From: Perilla frutescens
Taxonomy: Eukaryota; Streptophyta; Magnoliopsida; Lamiales; Lamiaceae
Assembly: GCA_026008535.1 (NCBI GenBank)
Contig: BRKX01000004.1
Coordinates: 8,457,501-8,521,500 of the forward strand
DNA: 64,000 nucleotides
Reading direction: 5' to 3'
Positions 22,745 to 35,110 of this stretch are shown here, one piece after another. Both the position numbers and the translations under genes were made by a program. How positions within the stretch are numbered: the first letter of the stretch is position 1; the number at the start of each line of letters is the position of its first letter. The notes beneath the pieces were generated by a model. It worked only from the letters and a program-made list of their open reading frames with translations, did no database searches and was not told the DNA's origin.

Positions 22745-25700
22745 TCAAACTGCGCTACCGGGTCTGCATCTCACTCCCATTTTCTCCACGTGACCATCAA
22801 AGGTCTTAGCCGCTAGGCTCTTCGTGAATGGATCAGCCAGGTTGTCCTCAGATGGAATCTTGACCACCGCCACGTCTCCTCTCTTAATGATTTCTCGTAT
22901 AAGATGGTACTTTCTCTCTATGTGTTTACTTGCCTTGTGGGCTCTGGGTTCCTTCGAATTTGCCACTGCACCAGAGTTATCACAGTATATCGTGATAGTC
23001 TTAGGCAAATCAGGAACCACGCCCAAGCCCACTAGGAACCCGCGGAGCCAGACAGCCTCTTTTGCAGCCTCAGAGGCAGCTACATACTCAGCTTCCATGG
23101 TGGAATCCGCAATGCATTTCTGCTTAATGCTCCTCCATGCGATGGCTCCATCTCCTAATGTAAACACATAGCCCGAGGTAGACTTACTCTGATCTTTGTC
23201 GGATTAAAAATCTGAGTCTGTGTAACCCAAAGGTACTAGACTATCAGAGCGGAAAACCAACATATAGTCTCGAGTCCGTTTAAGGTTCTTGAGAATGTTT
23301 TTGACCGCAGTCCAGTGACCTTGTCCAGGGTTAGACTGATATCTGCTTACCATGCTAATGACATAGCATATATCAGGCCTAGTGCATAGCATAGCATACA
23401 TCAAACTTCCCACAGCCGAAGCATATGGTACTTTCTTCATTTCCTCTATCTCAGACTGTGTTTGGGGACACATTTCCTTGGATAGATGAATTCCATGCCT
23501 GTAAGGTATAAAACCTTTCTTGGAATCTTGCATGCCAAATCTAGCTAGCACTGTATCGATATAAGTCGCTTGGGACAGACATAACATCCTTTTTTGGCGA
23601 TCACGAATGATCTTGATGCCAAGGACATGTCCGGCTTCACCCAGATCCTTCATATCGAACTGCTCGGACAACCACACCCTAATGTTTGATAACGCCTTCT
23701 TACTATTTCCAATAAGCAAGATGTCATCAATATAAAGTACGAGGAATGCCACCACGTTTCTATCACATTTCTTGTACACACAGCTCTCATCTGGACTTTG
23801 CACGAATCCATATGACTGGATAACCTCATCAAATCGGATGTTCCAAGACCTCGATGCCTGCTTAAGTCCATAAATGGATCTCTTAAGCTCACACACCAAG
23901 TGCTCTTGGCCTTTAGCAATGAATCCCTCTGGTTGTTTCATGTGAATGTTTTCCTCAAGACTTCCGTTTAGGAAAGCTGTCTTGACATCCATCTGCCAGA
24001 TCTCATAATCCAAATGAGCGGCAATAGACAAGAGAATCCGGATTGACTTAAGCATGGCTACCGGTGAAAAGGTTTCCTCATAATCGATCCCTTCTTTCTG
24101 AGTATACCCTTTTGCCACCAATCTAGCTTTGAAGGTTTCAACCTTCCCATCAGATCCTCTCTTGCGCTTGTAGACCCACTTACAGCCAATGGGTTTTACC
24201 CCATCTAGTGGTTCTACAAGTTCCCAGACTTGATTGTGATCCATAGATCCAATCTCAGACTCCATTGCAGTTTTCCAAGAATCTGCATCTTTATCTCGAA
24301 TTGCCTCGTCATAGGTCCTGGGATCCAATTCATTGAGACCCTCTGGGAAATCTGAAGCCTCTCCTAGACCAATGAATTTATCAGGTTGGCGTACAACCCT
24401 CCCACTGCGACGAGGTAGTTCCTGTACTTCTGTGACACGTTGTGCAGTGTTTGGTGGTTCCTCTTCTTGTACAACTGGTGTAGGATTCGATCCACCCCTT
24501 AACTCCTCAAGGATGATGTGACTCCTTGGTTTGTGGTTTATGACATAGTCTTCCTCTAAGAATCGAGCATTGGTGCTAACAATGATCTTCTGATCCTTAG
24601 GACTATAAAATAAACCACCTTTCGTTCCTCTAGGATATCCAACGAACAGCCTTACATCAGTACGAGGAGCCAGCTTATCAGCTTCCTTGTCCAACACGTG
24701 TGCTGGGCTACCCCAAATCCGAATATGGTTCAAACTGGGCTTTCGTCCAGTCCATAGTTCTGTAGGTGTAGCAGGAACTGATTTCGATGGAACCAAGTTA
24801 AGAATATAGGCTGCTGTTTCCAGGGCATATCCCCAAAACGAAATAGGCAACTCAGAATAACTCATCATCGATCTAACCATCTCTAACAATGTACGATTCC
24901 TTCTTTCCGCCACACCATTCTGCTGTGGCGTTCCAGGCGCCGTCAACTGGGATGTAATCCCACTCTCTGCCATGTAATCCCTAAATTCGCTTGAGAGGTA
25001 CTCGCCACCATGATCAGAACGTAGTGACTAGATACTTCTGCCTGTTCGTTTCTCCGCTTCCGCCTTAAACTCTTTGAATTTCTCAAAGCATTCAGACTTG
25101 CGACGTAACAGGTAGATATAACCGTATCTAGAGTAATCATCAATGAGAGTGATGAAATACTCGAACCCTCCTCTAGCTTGAACTGACATAGGGCCACATA
25201 GGTCAGAGTGAATCAAATCTAATAGCCCTTCAGATCTATTTCCTTTTGACTGGAAATGACGCTTGGTCATTTTACCTTCCAAACAGGATTCACACAAAGG
25301 AAACGATTCCAGTACCAAAGAAGACAATGGTCCATCGTTTACAAGCCTTTGTATCCTCTTAAGGTTAATATGACCTAGCCTTAGATGCCAAAGATAGGTT
25401 TGATTCAATTCCGAAGGTTCTTTTCTCTTGTTAGGGTTTATGATTGATGTATTCAACAGTTGTCTTTGCGTAGTGTTTTCAGTTGGTTTAAGAAAGTATA
25501 AGTCTCCATCCAATGTGCCAGAACAGATAAAATATTTACCACTAAAGATAACTACTTTGTTATCAAAAGAAACAGAATATCCATCTATAATCAATTTAGA
25601 AACTGAAATCAAGTTTCGCCTAAAATCAGGCACATAAAGACAATCTTTCAAAACCAAAGTTCTATCACTACTGAAAGGTAAAACAACGTCTCCCACTACA

Positions 25701-26695
25701 ACAGCCGCCACTCTCGTAGCATTGCCCATGTAGACGGTGATCTCATCCTCACTCAGCTGTCTTTTTACCAGGAACCCCTGTAAAGACATGCAAACATGAT
25801 CAGTAGCTCCAGTATCTACTACCCATGACTGGGTAGAACAAGTTGCTAAACATGTTTCCACAACCAGAGTGTGAGATGTACCTCTCTTCTTCTTCTTGTT
25901 AGGACACGCCGCCTTCCAGTGACCTGGTTGGCCGCACTTGAAGCACTTAGTCTTCGACTTGAATTCCTCGGGAGGAATCTTTGCCTTTGGCTTCTTCACC
26001 TTAGGCGCCTCATCTGCAGCCTTCTTAGGTGCGTTTCTCTTCTTCCTTTTTCCACCAGAAGAAGATGCTCATTTTTCAGCTATATGGGCCTCAGGATTGC
26101 TCTTTTGGAGAAATTCAGCCGCCTGAAGATCTATGAGCAGTTCAGTCAGGCTGACATCCCTTTTAATCATGTTAAAATTCAGCCTGAACTGCTCAAACTT
26201 CGAAGACAAGCTATGAAGAACAATGTTGATTTGAGAATCACCATCTAGTTCTCCACCCAAGGTCTCGATCTCAGATAAATACCCCATCATCATGAGAACG
26301 TGATCCCTAACAGGTGTGGAGTCAGACATTCTCGCATCCATTAGCTTCTTCATTGCCAAATGGCGTGCCGAGCGATTCTGATGACTGAATAGCTGCCTAA
26401 GGTTGTACATGATATCATAAGCGGTTTTCATAGGCTCATGCTGATGTTGCAACACACTTGACATAGATGCCAAGATGTAACAGCGCGCTATCTCATTAGA
26501 CCTAAGACACTTATCATATACAACCTTTTGGGCTTCGTCAGAACCCTCATCTGGCGTCTGAGGACAAACCTCTTCAAGCACAAACTTGTGTCCCTCAGCA
26601 ATAAGAACTAAGTTAAGGTTACGAATCCAGTCATTGTAGTTTTCACCGACAAGTTTGTTTTCTTTGAGGATTTAGGACAGATTGGAGAGTGCCAT
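22745..26695 (-). pseudogene. gag-pol polyprotein of B1 (one frame, four nonsense codons)
   Basis: A single 3951-bp reverse-strand frame from ATG at 26695 to stop at 22745. Order: gag (MALSNLS ..., capsid block to about 26070), CCHC knuckle CFKCGQPGHWKAAC (about 25900-25950), protease WVVDTGATDHVC (about 25810), pre-integrase LWHLRLGHINLKRIQRLV, integrase core (LIDDYSRYGYIYLL; PQQNGVAERRNR), RT (KARLVAKGYTQKEGIDYEET; LYIDDILLIG) and RNase H (DSTMEAEYVAASEAAKEA; YCDNSGAVANSKEP). In-frame stops lie at about 26672, 26067, 25026 and 23204. There is no frameshift. The gag stop at 26672 has a sense codon in B2. Protein could not be made whole, but RNA may still be active in trans. Confidence 0.93.
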
Positions 26696-26820
26696 TGATG
26701 ATATGAAATAACTGAAATTAAACATGCAGTACAGTCACATAACAAGTTTAGGATAAACAGTATATAATCGAAAGCCTCATAAAAAATTATATACTTTTCC
26801 ACCGACACTTTAAAAATGTC

Positions 26821-26855
26821 TTTTATAAGCCACGATAGTGTGGACGTTTATAAAA
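26821..26855 (-). promoter_or_regulatory. Bipartite hairpin motif, copy 1 (B1 leader)
   Basis: Inverted arms TTATAA/TTATAA and CCAC/GTGG around GATAGT. Conserved in B2 at 60883-60915. Confidence 0.6.
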
Positions 26856-26960
26856 TCCATTCTTAAATAGGTTAAACCTTTAATTTGTCTCCAGTTGAGT
26901 TTCCTTACAACAAGAAAATTAATAGCCGGATAATTAACACGGTCATGTAATCGTCTAACA

Positions 26961-26989
26961 GATAAGCCACGATCGTGTGGACGTTTATC
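26961..26989 (-). promoter_or_regulatory. Bipartite hairpin motif, copy 2 (B1 leader)
   Basis: Inverted arms GATAA/TTATC and CCAC/GTGG around a CGATCG core. Conserved in B2 at 60748-60776. Confidence 0.6.
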
Positions 26990-27423
26990 AATAAATTACA
27001 TCTAAGTGTGCACACCATTATCTTCGCACCAAGATCACTACTCGAATTTAACCGCTCCAGATAGAAGAGTCAGTTAGTCCTAATAGTGTTCTATAGCTAT
27101 CCTTTTAGGAGATTTAATTTCTAGAGAAATCTGTGATATGACACATCCGATATAGAGGAAGACCGATGTCAACGCGCATGCCCATCACTTCTCAATTAAA
27201 CCAGATTTTAATGGAGACCGTATGAGATTTTCTACATACTTTGGTATGAATCTCTGCCACTTAGTTATTTATGTTTGAGGTTTCATTTTATCCCATTATC
27301 GAACATGCAAACATCACATAAAATGATAAACATCCATTGCATGCTTCAACATAATAAGCAACAGTAATATTCCAACTATCATGGCTTATATCTCATGTTG
27401 ATTGATGAGATAAAACTGGAAAG

Positions 27424-27492
27424 TCAGCTCCGGAAACAGGCTTTGGAACCGCCGCCCCCTTCACCGCGCCTCGCCGAAAATCCTAGCTCCAT
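27424..27492 (-). CDS. Short upstream ORF in the B1 leader
   Basis: A 23-codon ORF (22 residues plus stop) in an unusually GC-rich block, starting MELGFSARRGEGGG and ending ACFRS. B2 has the same ORF at 60247-60312, one codon shorter through a 3-bp indel that keeps the frame, and identical at both ends. Product and use are unknown. It might lower gag translation or be the first exon of a spliced RNA; it could also be a chance ORF in a conserved GC-rich block. Confidence 0.35.
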   Translation of the reverse strand: MELGFSARRGEGGGGSKACFRS

Positions 27493-29164
27493 TTAGGGTT
27501 TCGGGACGTGAACTGGTGAACCTTCCTTTTGGTGCTGAACCACTTTCCTTCTTTTGAGTTGATCTCCGATCTTTATTCAATACAAACTATCTATTCCAAA
27601 AGGAAAAATCTAATATTGCTAGAATAAAAATTACAACTCAAAAACTCGGTCTAACAGCTTTATATCTATTACATTAAAACAACGTAAAATAAAACCTAGA
27701 CCTAATCCATGGATTTTCTCATGGATTAAAATCACGTAGCCAAACCGGCATACGACCAACATTCATTCAACATAAACATACATCACATAAAATAAAGGAG
27801 CCATGATAGTTGGTAAACCTGCAAACAAACACAGTCTACAAAACCAACAATCATGTATTATATGATCCACATAAAATAACATATGATATCTATGCATGCA
27901 TATTAAATAATAATCGAATTTTGCATTTAATTAAATTAATTAATTCGATATTATCCACAAGATAAAATTGGAAATTAAAATAATTATCCACCAATTTTAA
28001 ACTTGTATATTTCGAAAATAATTACAAAATAAATCTGGAAATTATTAATAATTATCCACCAAATTTATTTAATATTTTCTAACCACCCTAATTAAATAAT
28101 AATTGGATATATTGATATAAATCAGAAATCTAATCCAAATATTATCCATAAGAATCTAAATCTTCAAGGATAAAGTTTGGAGATTTGATTCCAATCCAAA
28201 ATCTTCCAAAACTTATCCAAATTTAAAATCTTATCACAATTGGATTTTGATAATTATTCAACTATATCCAAAATCACCTTATCCAATTTAAATCATATAG
28301 ATTTTCGAAAATTATCGAATAATAAATCTGGAAATTTGATCCACTTCAAATTCTTCCAAATTTAAAATTCTATTTTCAAATATATCTAGATTAAAATTAG
28401 GTAAATTAAGATATACATCAAATAACATCAAATCTAAATCCAACACATTCGAATTTTCGATCCACATTAATTAATAAATCTGGAAATTTGATTTTCATCA
28501 AAATCTTCTCCAAATTAATTTATTAAAATCGAAAATTACACTATATTTCACATTTGGAAATTTTGACATTAATCAAAAAACTATTCCAAATTATATAGCT
28601 ATAGGTTTCGAAATTTTCAATAATAAAATCTGGAAATTTTGATCCACTTCAAAAATTACCAAATTTAAAATTCTAATTTCAAACCTATCTAGATTAGAAT
28701 TAGGCAATCTTTGATATACATCAAAAATCACCAAATCCAAATCTAACCATCAAAAATTTCGAACCCTATCCAAATTAAATCTGGAAATTTTGATGTAGAT
28801 CAAAAATCCATCCAAATTTAATTATAGTGTTCGAAAATTTTAACAAAAAATTAGGGAATTTTTAACACATCAAAATCGAAATTTTGAACACCAAATTTTC
28901 GACCCCTATGAGAATTAAATCTGAAAATTTGAAGAACATCAAATATCATCCCAAAATTAATCCCATAGTGACCGAAAATTCAAGTACCCTCAAAACTAGA
29001 ATTTTCGATTTTTACATCTCAAATTCTTCCAAGTTTTGAATACCATAAAATCGAAATACATAGCCAATTAAATCTGAAAATTTAAACATCATAAATTTAT
29101 CATCATATTTAATCATGCAATTCGAAATTATGCCCGGATTAATCCTAGAACAGTGCCAAAACCC

Positions 29165-29176
29165 GCTCTGATACCA
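29165..29176 (-). other. Primer binding site of B1
   Basis: Reverse strand TGGTATCAGAGC, matching the 3' end of initiator tRNA-Met, two bases from the 5' LTR. Confidence 0.93.
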
Positions 29177-29178
29177 GT

Positions 29179-30626
29179 TGTTGGGGTTTTTTCAAATTAA
29201 ACCACCGCAGGACCATTTGGTTGTTCATTAATCCGTGTTCATGAAAATCATAATTTTATGTAACATGCATGTTTATCACAGTCTAATCAAAAAGCATGCA
29301 AAGCAGATTCGAATCTAATAAAGCGGAAGACATAGAAACGAATCTACTTACAAATCGATAGACGGTCTGTGGAAAAGATTAAAGATCTAATCTTGCTGTT
29401 GAATGAGCACAGTATGGCGCCACCTAACACCTCAAAAATTCGAGCACCACAGATTCTACTCCAAGATCTTCTGTTGTATTCCCGAACTGTATCTAGATTC
29501 AGAGTGGGCTGAAATCTACTAGATAGAATTGTGAAATTTGTGGATAACTTTGAGAGACTAAGAGGGGCTGATTTCCTATGATTAACATCATCAAAATTTC
29601 GTGCCCCCCCTCCCCTTATATATAGGGAGGGGCAAAATTTCATGTTCCAGCCCTATTGGGCTGGGCCTCTATCTCAAGTTCAATATCCAGTCCACTTTCA
29701 GTCAATTGGGCTACAACAGGGATCTAGAAGAATATTAAATTGGCCCACTAATTTATTTAATATCTAATATCCAATAAACCTAGGATATAATTAAATAAAT
29801 TAAGTTTTACTTTTATTCCACTAAAGAAGTAAAACTAACCTACCAATTTAATACATATTTACGAATATGCTTTCTCCTTTAGTCCAGCCATTCCCCGTGT
29901 TTAAGATATAATGTTCATTAATTAATTATGTACGCCTCTGACAGCTATAATTAATTAACATCTAAAACCTTGAGTAGTACCACACAAGCTTTATTCATGT
30001 ACGGAATAAATTCCACCTGCAGGGTTTCAACATGGACTTGTGCTTCCTCAAGAGAACATCATCAACCTGGCGCACCAGGACACAGTGCTCATACATACTG
30101 CTCGAGACATCATGTATACATTGTTATTACCCAAGATATCGAATTCGATCTATGAAAAGATCTCACCCATTGATAAATCAAAGTAATAAACAACACACAC
30201 ATATGCTCGCCAATATCACATGAGTTCAGAACCCGAACTCTGTGGATCTTTATTCTCTCAGTAACTGGGTCAGAGATAGAGAATAGTATCCTATCGTGAT
30301 CCTCCTCAATACACTAACCAGTGTACTAGAATAATCAGTTAGCCAAGATAAACTAACTTATCAGATTATTCTACGGTGTACTGATGGTGTGTTCAGGACC
30401 ATCTAAGTCGTGAGCTCTTTAATACATTACAAGGTTCTAATGATATGATCTTTACCGTGTGACTCCCCACACCATATCATCTACAATGTAAGTATATGGA
30501 ACATTGCATAAAATAATTATAGAACATAATCTAAATGCAAACAGTGACTGCAATAACTTTCATTTCATATCATCATATCATCAGAAAAGTATACAAAGAC
30601 AAGTCTTCCAGTATACAAAACTAACA
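29179..30626 (-). repeat. 5' LTR of B1
   Basis: 1448 bp, about 2% different from the 3' LTR. Followed by TSD ATAGC (30627-30631). Confidence 0.95.
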
Positions 30627-30631
30627 ATAGC

Positions 30632-31116
30632 ACCTAACCCCCCAGCCAGCAGTTGGAGACTACGAGTGTAAGCTGTTGAAACTGGCTGAGGAGACTGTAG
30701 CTTTGTGAGAGCTGCCGTTTCCAGGACAACAACAGTTGAAAAGGCGGCCGTTACTCTGCAAGAGTTACCGTTTCCAGGTTCAATCCCTGTCTTCATTGTG
30801 TAATTGTAATAAAGAAACTTTACCATTACATAGTGAATTACCCTTTTCAGTTAAGAAGGACGTAGAAGTTTAAGCTTTGAACCTCTATAAACTGCTTGTG
30901 TGTTGTATTTATCACTCTTTATCTGCATATCTTTAGCTGCACACTTTGCTCACACAAGCTGCATCTTTGAGTCAACTGATCATCTCAACTGACTGTGTGC
31001 ATTGATAAGTTTTATATGCGAGTCAAGGGCCCTATCTATTCCGCATTCAAGTCGAAAGTTTTTGAGTTAGTTTATTCACCCCCTCTAAACTAACTTTGAC
31101 TCGTCTGGGACCAACA
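30632..31116 (+). repeat. 3' (R-U5) fragment of the C 5' LTR
   Basis: Contains AATAAAG near 30810 as a possible poly(A) signal and ends GGGACCAACA at 31116, directly before a PBS. Confidence 0.7.
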
Positions 31117-31118
31117 AG

Positions 31119-31130
31119 TGGTATCAGAGC
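31119..31130 (+). other. Primer binding site of C
   Basis: TGGTATCAGAGC, exact tRNA-Met-type site, two bases after the LTR end. Confidence 0.93.
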
Positions 31131-31205
31131 GGTTGATTCTAAAGATCAACCATTTCTGTAGATCAACTAAATTAGATCTACTTATCTGCACTAACATTTC
31201 AAGGT

Positions 31206-33567
31206 ATGGGAAACCATAAGCTACCTCTTTTTTCAGTTGAGAATTATGATAACTGGAGCAGGAGGATGAAGGCACACCTCTGCTCAATCAAAGAGAATAT
31301 GTGGAAAGTTATTGAAGAAGGTCCAATCACCAACATGATGGATAATGAGGCCCACATTGTTAATATTAATCAACCGGCCAGGATCCCGAAGCTAACTCGT
31401 CTTCTCACCGACAAAGAGAAGAAGTTGAAGAATCTAGAGTTTGTTGCACAAGCTGCACTATTTCAAACTCTAGATGAAGACAAAATGAAGGACACGAAAA
31501 ACTACCAAACTGCTAAGGAGATATGGGACTTACTAACAGATCTTTGCCAGGAGTCTAAAGCCATTAAAGGAAACAATCTCCAACTGGCAGTTGACAAATA
31601 TGAGTCCTTCAAGATACAACCTGATAAGAGCATCTCGAGCCCTGAAAAAAGATTTCAAGGCATCATAAGCGAGATGACAAACTTGGGAAGAAGCTATCCC
31701 AACTGTGAGATGAACTCCAAAATCTTAGATAATCTCACAGAAGAGTGGGATATGAAGGTGATAGCTACCAAGGAGTCAAGAAACTTGAATAGCATCACTC
31801 TTAGAGAACTTTTTGGTTCTATCAAAGCTCATGAGTATAACCTAAATTGAAAAAGAGAAGCATCCACATCATCAACCCAGTATGCGACTATCTAAAGAGA
31901 AAAAAATCAGTTCAGAGAAGCTCAAGGAAGAAATAGCTTTCGACCAAGAAGTTCACCAGCCAGAGAAAATCTAGGAGAATCAATGACTAATCGAAGAAGA
32001 GAAATAACAGAAAATAGGAAGAATCTGACTGAAGATATCAATGACCAAATTCAGTCAATAACAAGGTTGCTTGAAAAGCTGAAGAAAGTCAGGTACCAAC
32101 AATCAGTTCTATCTCAAATTGATGAAGTCCCAAAAGGAGAAAGAAGTCAGCAGCTAGCTGAACGATTAGCTGAACAGCCTAGGGTAGCTAACCGAAGTAT
32201 AGGAGAATGCTTTCACTGTCATAAACAAGGACACTACAGATATGAGTGTCCAGAGCTCCCTGAAGATAAAAAGGCCAGAGTGAAGAGAAGTTTTTTCAAA
32301 AGAAAAATGATGATGGCCAACTTAGAGAACCCTGTACTGGATGACTTACACTATCCATCTGGGATCGACTCGGACGGCTAGAACTCAGATGATGAAATAC
32401 TGTTCTTTATTATGGTCGAAAATGAAGAAAATATTAGTACAACTGATTCCCAAACCTCTTTCTATCATATTCATGAAGCTTCCATCTCTAGTAATGAATT
32501 AAATGAACAATTGAAAATGCTAGAAGAACAATTAGCTTTAATATCTTGCTTACATGTTGAACTGAAGGAAGAAAATGATGATCAAAGGGATAAGGTTAGG
32601 AGATTGAGTATTGATCATGATAGAATTAAATTTCTTGAAGCTCAGTCAATTGAATTTGAAAAATTAAAGCTGAGAAATATTGAGTTAGAAGCTGAGAATA
32701 AGAAACTCAAGCAAGAGATCCTTGAGAGAGAAGAAGTATCTCTTAAGTTCAAGAAATGATCTCAGACTCTAGATGAAATCTTGAGTCATCAAAGAATTGA
32801 ATCTGGAAGCCCAGGGCTAGGGTAGAGCAAGTGCACTGCTATAGAGAAAGGAAAGACAGTTGCCTAGAGCAGCGACAAAGGAATCCTAAAAGGATTCACC
32901 AGACCAACTTAATCACCTCCAGTTAAGGTATCAAAAGGAAAATGAATTCTATGAACCCCTCAAATCCAACCCAGGCAGCTTAGCCAATCCTTTTATCTAA
33001 GGCCACCAGCTCAATATAAACTAACTTATCAGCCAAGACCATCAGTTCGGTCTAAACCCTCTTCTTATCCAAGGCCTACTTTTCAGCAAAGGCCACCAGT
33101 TCAAGCCAGGTCATCAGTTCAAATAAGACCTGCAACTCACTTAAGGCCAACCTACTAGAGAAGGCTACCTGCAAGTGAAACTGGAAGATATCATGACCCT
33201 AGAAGAAACACTCATCCCAGACCATATCACTCTCAAAAGCCTGGTCAAAGTTCCCATGGGAAAAATTGTAAGCTCCTTTGTAACCCAGCACGATGAATAC
33301 CTAAATTACAGAGATGATCCTAGGTATTATCCAAATAGGAACAACCCAAGAGTTGTGAAGAACACAAGAAACTGGCCAGAGCAAAGAGCACCAAAGGCTC
33401 AAAATGAAAGAATATTGGTTAAAATGTTTTATCCCAACGTACGTTGCAAGTACAGATCAACGGACTCAACTCAAAGAATGAGAGTTAACAAAAGTTTGAG
33501 AAAGATCAAGAGATCCAAATCTGAGGGATCATTGAGTCATGAAAAGCCAAAAATTTGGCAAATGTGA
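31206..33567 (+). pseudogene. gag of C (broken)
   Basis: Starts MGNHKLPLFSVENYDNW at 31206. The same frame continues through 31983-32381 and 32412-32759, interrupted by stops at 31848, about 31893, 32379 and 32757. Features: capsid block (to 31850), CCHC knuckle CFHCHKQGHYRYEC (about 32208-32250), acidic region and a leucine/glutamate-rich coiled coil (about 32480-32755). The coiled coil and length match S gag and the Sirevirus type. The basic, P/Q-rich tail to 33567 is fragmentary. Confidence 0.82.
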
Positions 33568-33608
33568 ATTCCCAAATATTTGATTAACCATCCAGGACCC
33601 GATATTAG

Positions 33609-34240
33609 ATGGGTACCGAAAAACTAATCTTTATTCTGGAGGAAAATAGCATCCTATCTAAGAAAAAGGCCAAAGATATTTGGTATCTAGATAGTGGGTG
33701 CTCCAAACACATGACCGGAGACAAAAGTGATCTCAAAAGTTATAAAGAAATCAAAGCTCCACTAGTCACCTTTGGAGACAACTTCAAGAGCCGAACCATT
33801 GGAGAAGGGTTCATGGTCAAGGGAAAAGTCATAGTCAATGGAGAGTCTCATGTGAATGGACTGAAGCACAAACTGCTTAGCATCAGTCAACTGTGTGACA
33901 ATGGATATTCAGTCAACTTCAGTAAGAGCTCATGTGATATAAGAGACAAGATGACTGGAGCAATTCTTTTAACTGGCATAAGAAAAGATAATATGTACAT
34001 TGTTGACTGGTCAACCGACTACTCAGAAGCTTGCTTTCTATCAAAATGATCAACAGAAGTAAGCTAGCTATGGCATCAACGACTGAACCACCTCAACTTC
34101 AAGACTATCAACTATCTGGCAAAGAAATAACTGGTTGAGGGGCTTCCCAAGGAGATATACAAGAAAACTGGTGTCTGCGGACCATGCCAAAAAGAGAAGC
34201 AGGTGAAGTCATCTTTAAGAAACAAAAGTCATCCTCCAAG
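33609..34240 (+). pseudogene. Protease and integrase zinc-binding part of C pol
   Basis: Protease motif IWYLDSGCSKHMTGD with the catalytic D present, then LKHKLLSISQLCDNGYSVNF, a stop near 34047, and a decayed pre-integrase stretch with CGPCQKEKQ near 34177. It is part of the polyprotein, so the ATG at 33609 is probably internal. Confidence 0.85.
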
Positions 34241-35110
34241 AACAACTGTCAGCCTATAATTGTTACAAATGGATTTGTTTGGGCCAGTAAAGCAACAAAC
34301 TCCTAGAGGCAAAAGATTCATGCTTATAGTAGTTGATGATTTCTCAAGCGTTCCTGAGAAGCAAACATGAAACTTATGGTAAGCTATCAGCGTTGATCAA
34401 AAGGCTGCAAACTAAAAATAGGAAATCAGTTCAAAGGATTCGATTCGATAACGGAACTGAATTTGTCAACCAGCAAGTGATCAACTTTCTCAGTGAACTG
34501 GGAATCACCCATGAACACTCAGCTGCAAGAACTCCACAACAGAATGGTGTAGCTGAACAGTGAAACCGGACACTCAAAGAAGCAACTCGAGCAATGGTAG
34601 CTATCGTCAGTTCACATGACAAAATACCCTATGAGCTATATAAGGGTCATAAGCCTTCTATCTCATACTTTAAAGTATTTGGCTGCAAATGTTATATTCA
34701 CAACAATGGCAAGACTCAACTAAAAACTTTCAGTGCCAAAGCTGATGAGGGAATATTTATTGGATATAATTCTCCTCATTCACAAGCTTATTAAGTGTTC
34801 AATAAACGAACTCTTGTTGTGGAAATAACATATCATTTGGTATTTGATGAATTTGCTGATGAGTACATGAACAAAGAACTGATTGATACATCAGTTCAAG
34901 TACTACCTAGTGAAACCAAAAACTCGTAGGACTATGTGGATCGCATTGTTCTAGAGCGGTTTAAAGCTTCAATATAAGAAAGTAATGATGACACAGTTCG
35001 TGCTAAGACCACAAACCCACAACAGAAGCAGGGGGAAGAATTGATGAATCAACTGAAGGAACAGTTGTAAGACCAGCTGAAGAACAGGCAAAAGAACCAA
35101 CTAAAGATGC
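34241..35110 (+). pseudogene. Integrase core of C pol
   Basis: Fragments of the DDE core: VVDDFS near 34332 (first D), then a frameshift, RIRFDNGTEFVNQQ (second D) and TPQQNGVAEQ (E) followed at once by a stop at 34561. The C-terminal copia signature FKVFGCKCYIHN and KADEGIFIGY is at 34660-34770. A stretch of about 20 residues after the E appears deleted at 34590. Confidence 0.83.

Larger units (their letters stand above)
26696..29160 (-). other. Long untranslated leader of B1
   Basis: About 2.5 kb between PBS and gag, without a long ORF, and the match to the leader of B2 (58572-61041) covers the whole stretch. Nearest gag are two hairpin motifs, then a GC-rich block with a short uORF (27424-27492), then a very AT-rich zone (27900-29130) made of degenerate repeats built around AAATCTGGAAATTTTGAT and ACATCAAA. 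A 3' splice-like TTTGTTTGCAGGT is seen on the reverse strand near 27830. Confidence 0.7.
21220..30626 (-). mobile_element. Young Ty1/copia retrotransposon 'B1', structurally complete
   Basis: A 9407-bp element with two 1448-bp LTRs, perfect 5-bp TSD, a perfect tRNA-Met PBS core, a purine tract, one long gag-pol frame and a 2.5-kb untranslated leader. I count about 27 mismatches between LTRs (about 2%), far fewer than S. Two relatives (B2 at 57122, B3 at 42428) lie in the window. Lineage within copia is uncertain; long LTRs and layout suggest the Tork/Angela side rather than Sirevirus, and no third ORF is present. Confidence 0.95.

Noticed and set aside
31119..31130. tRNA gene fragment
   Set aside because: TGGTATCAGAGC is the retrotransposon primer binding site beside an LTR, with no tRNA body around it.
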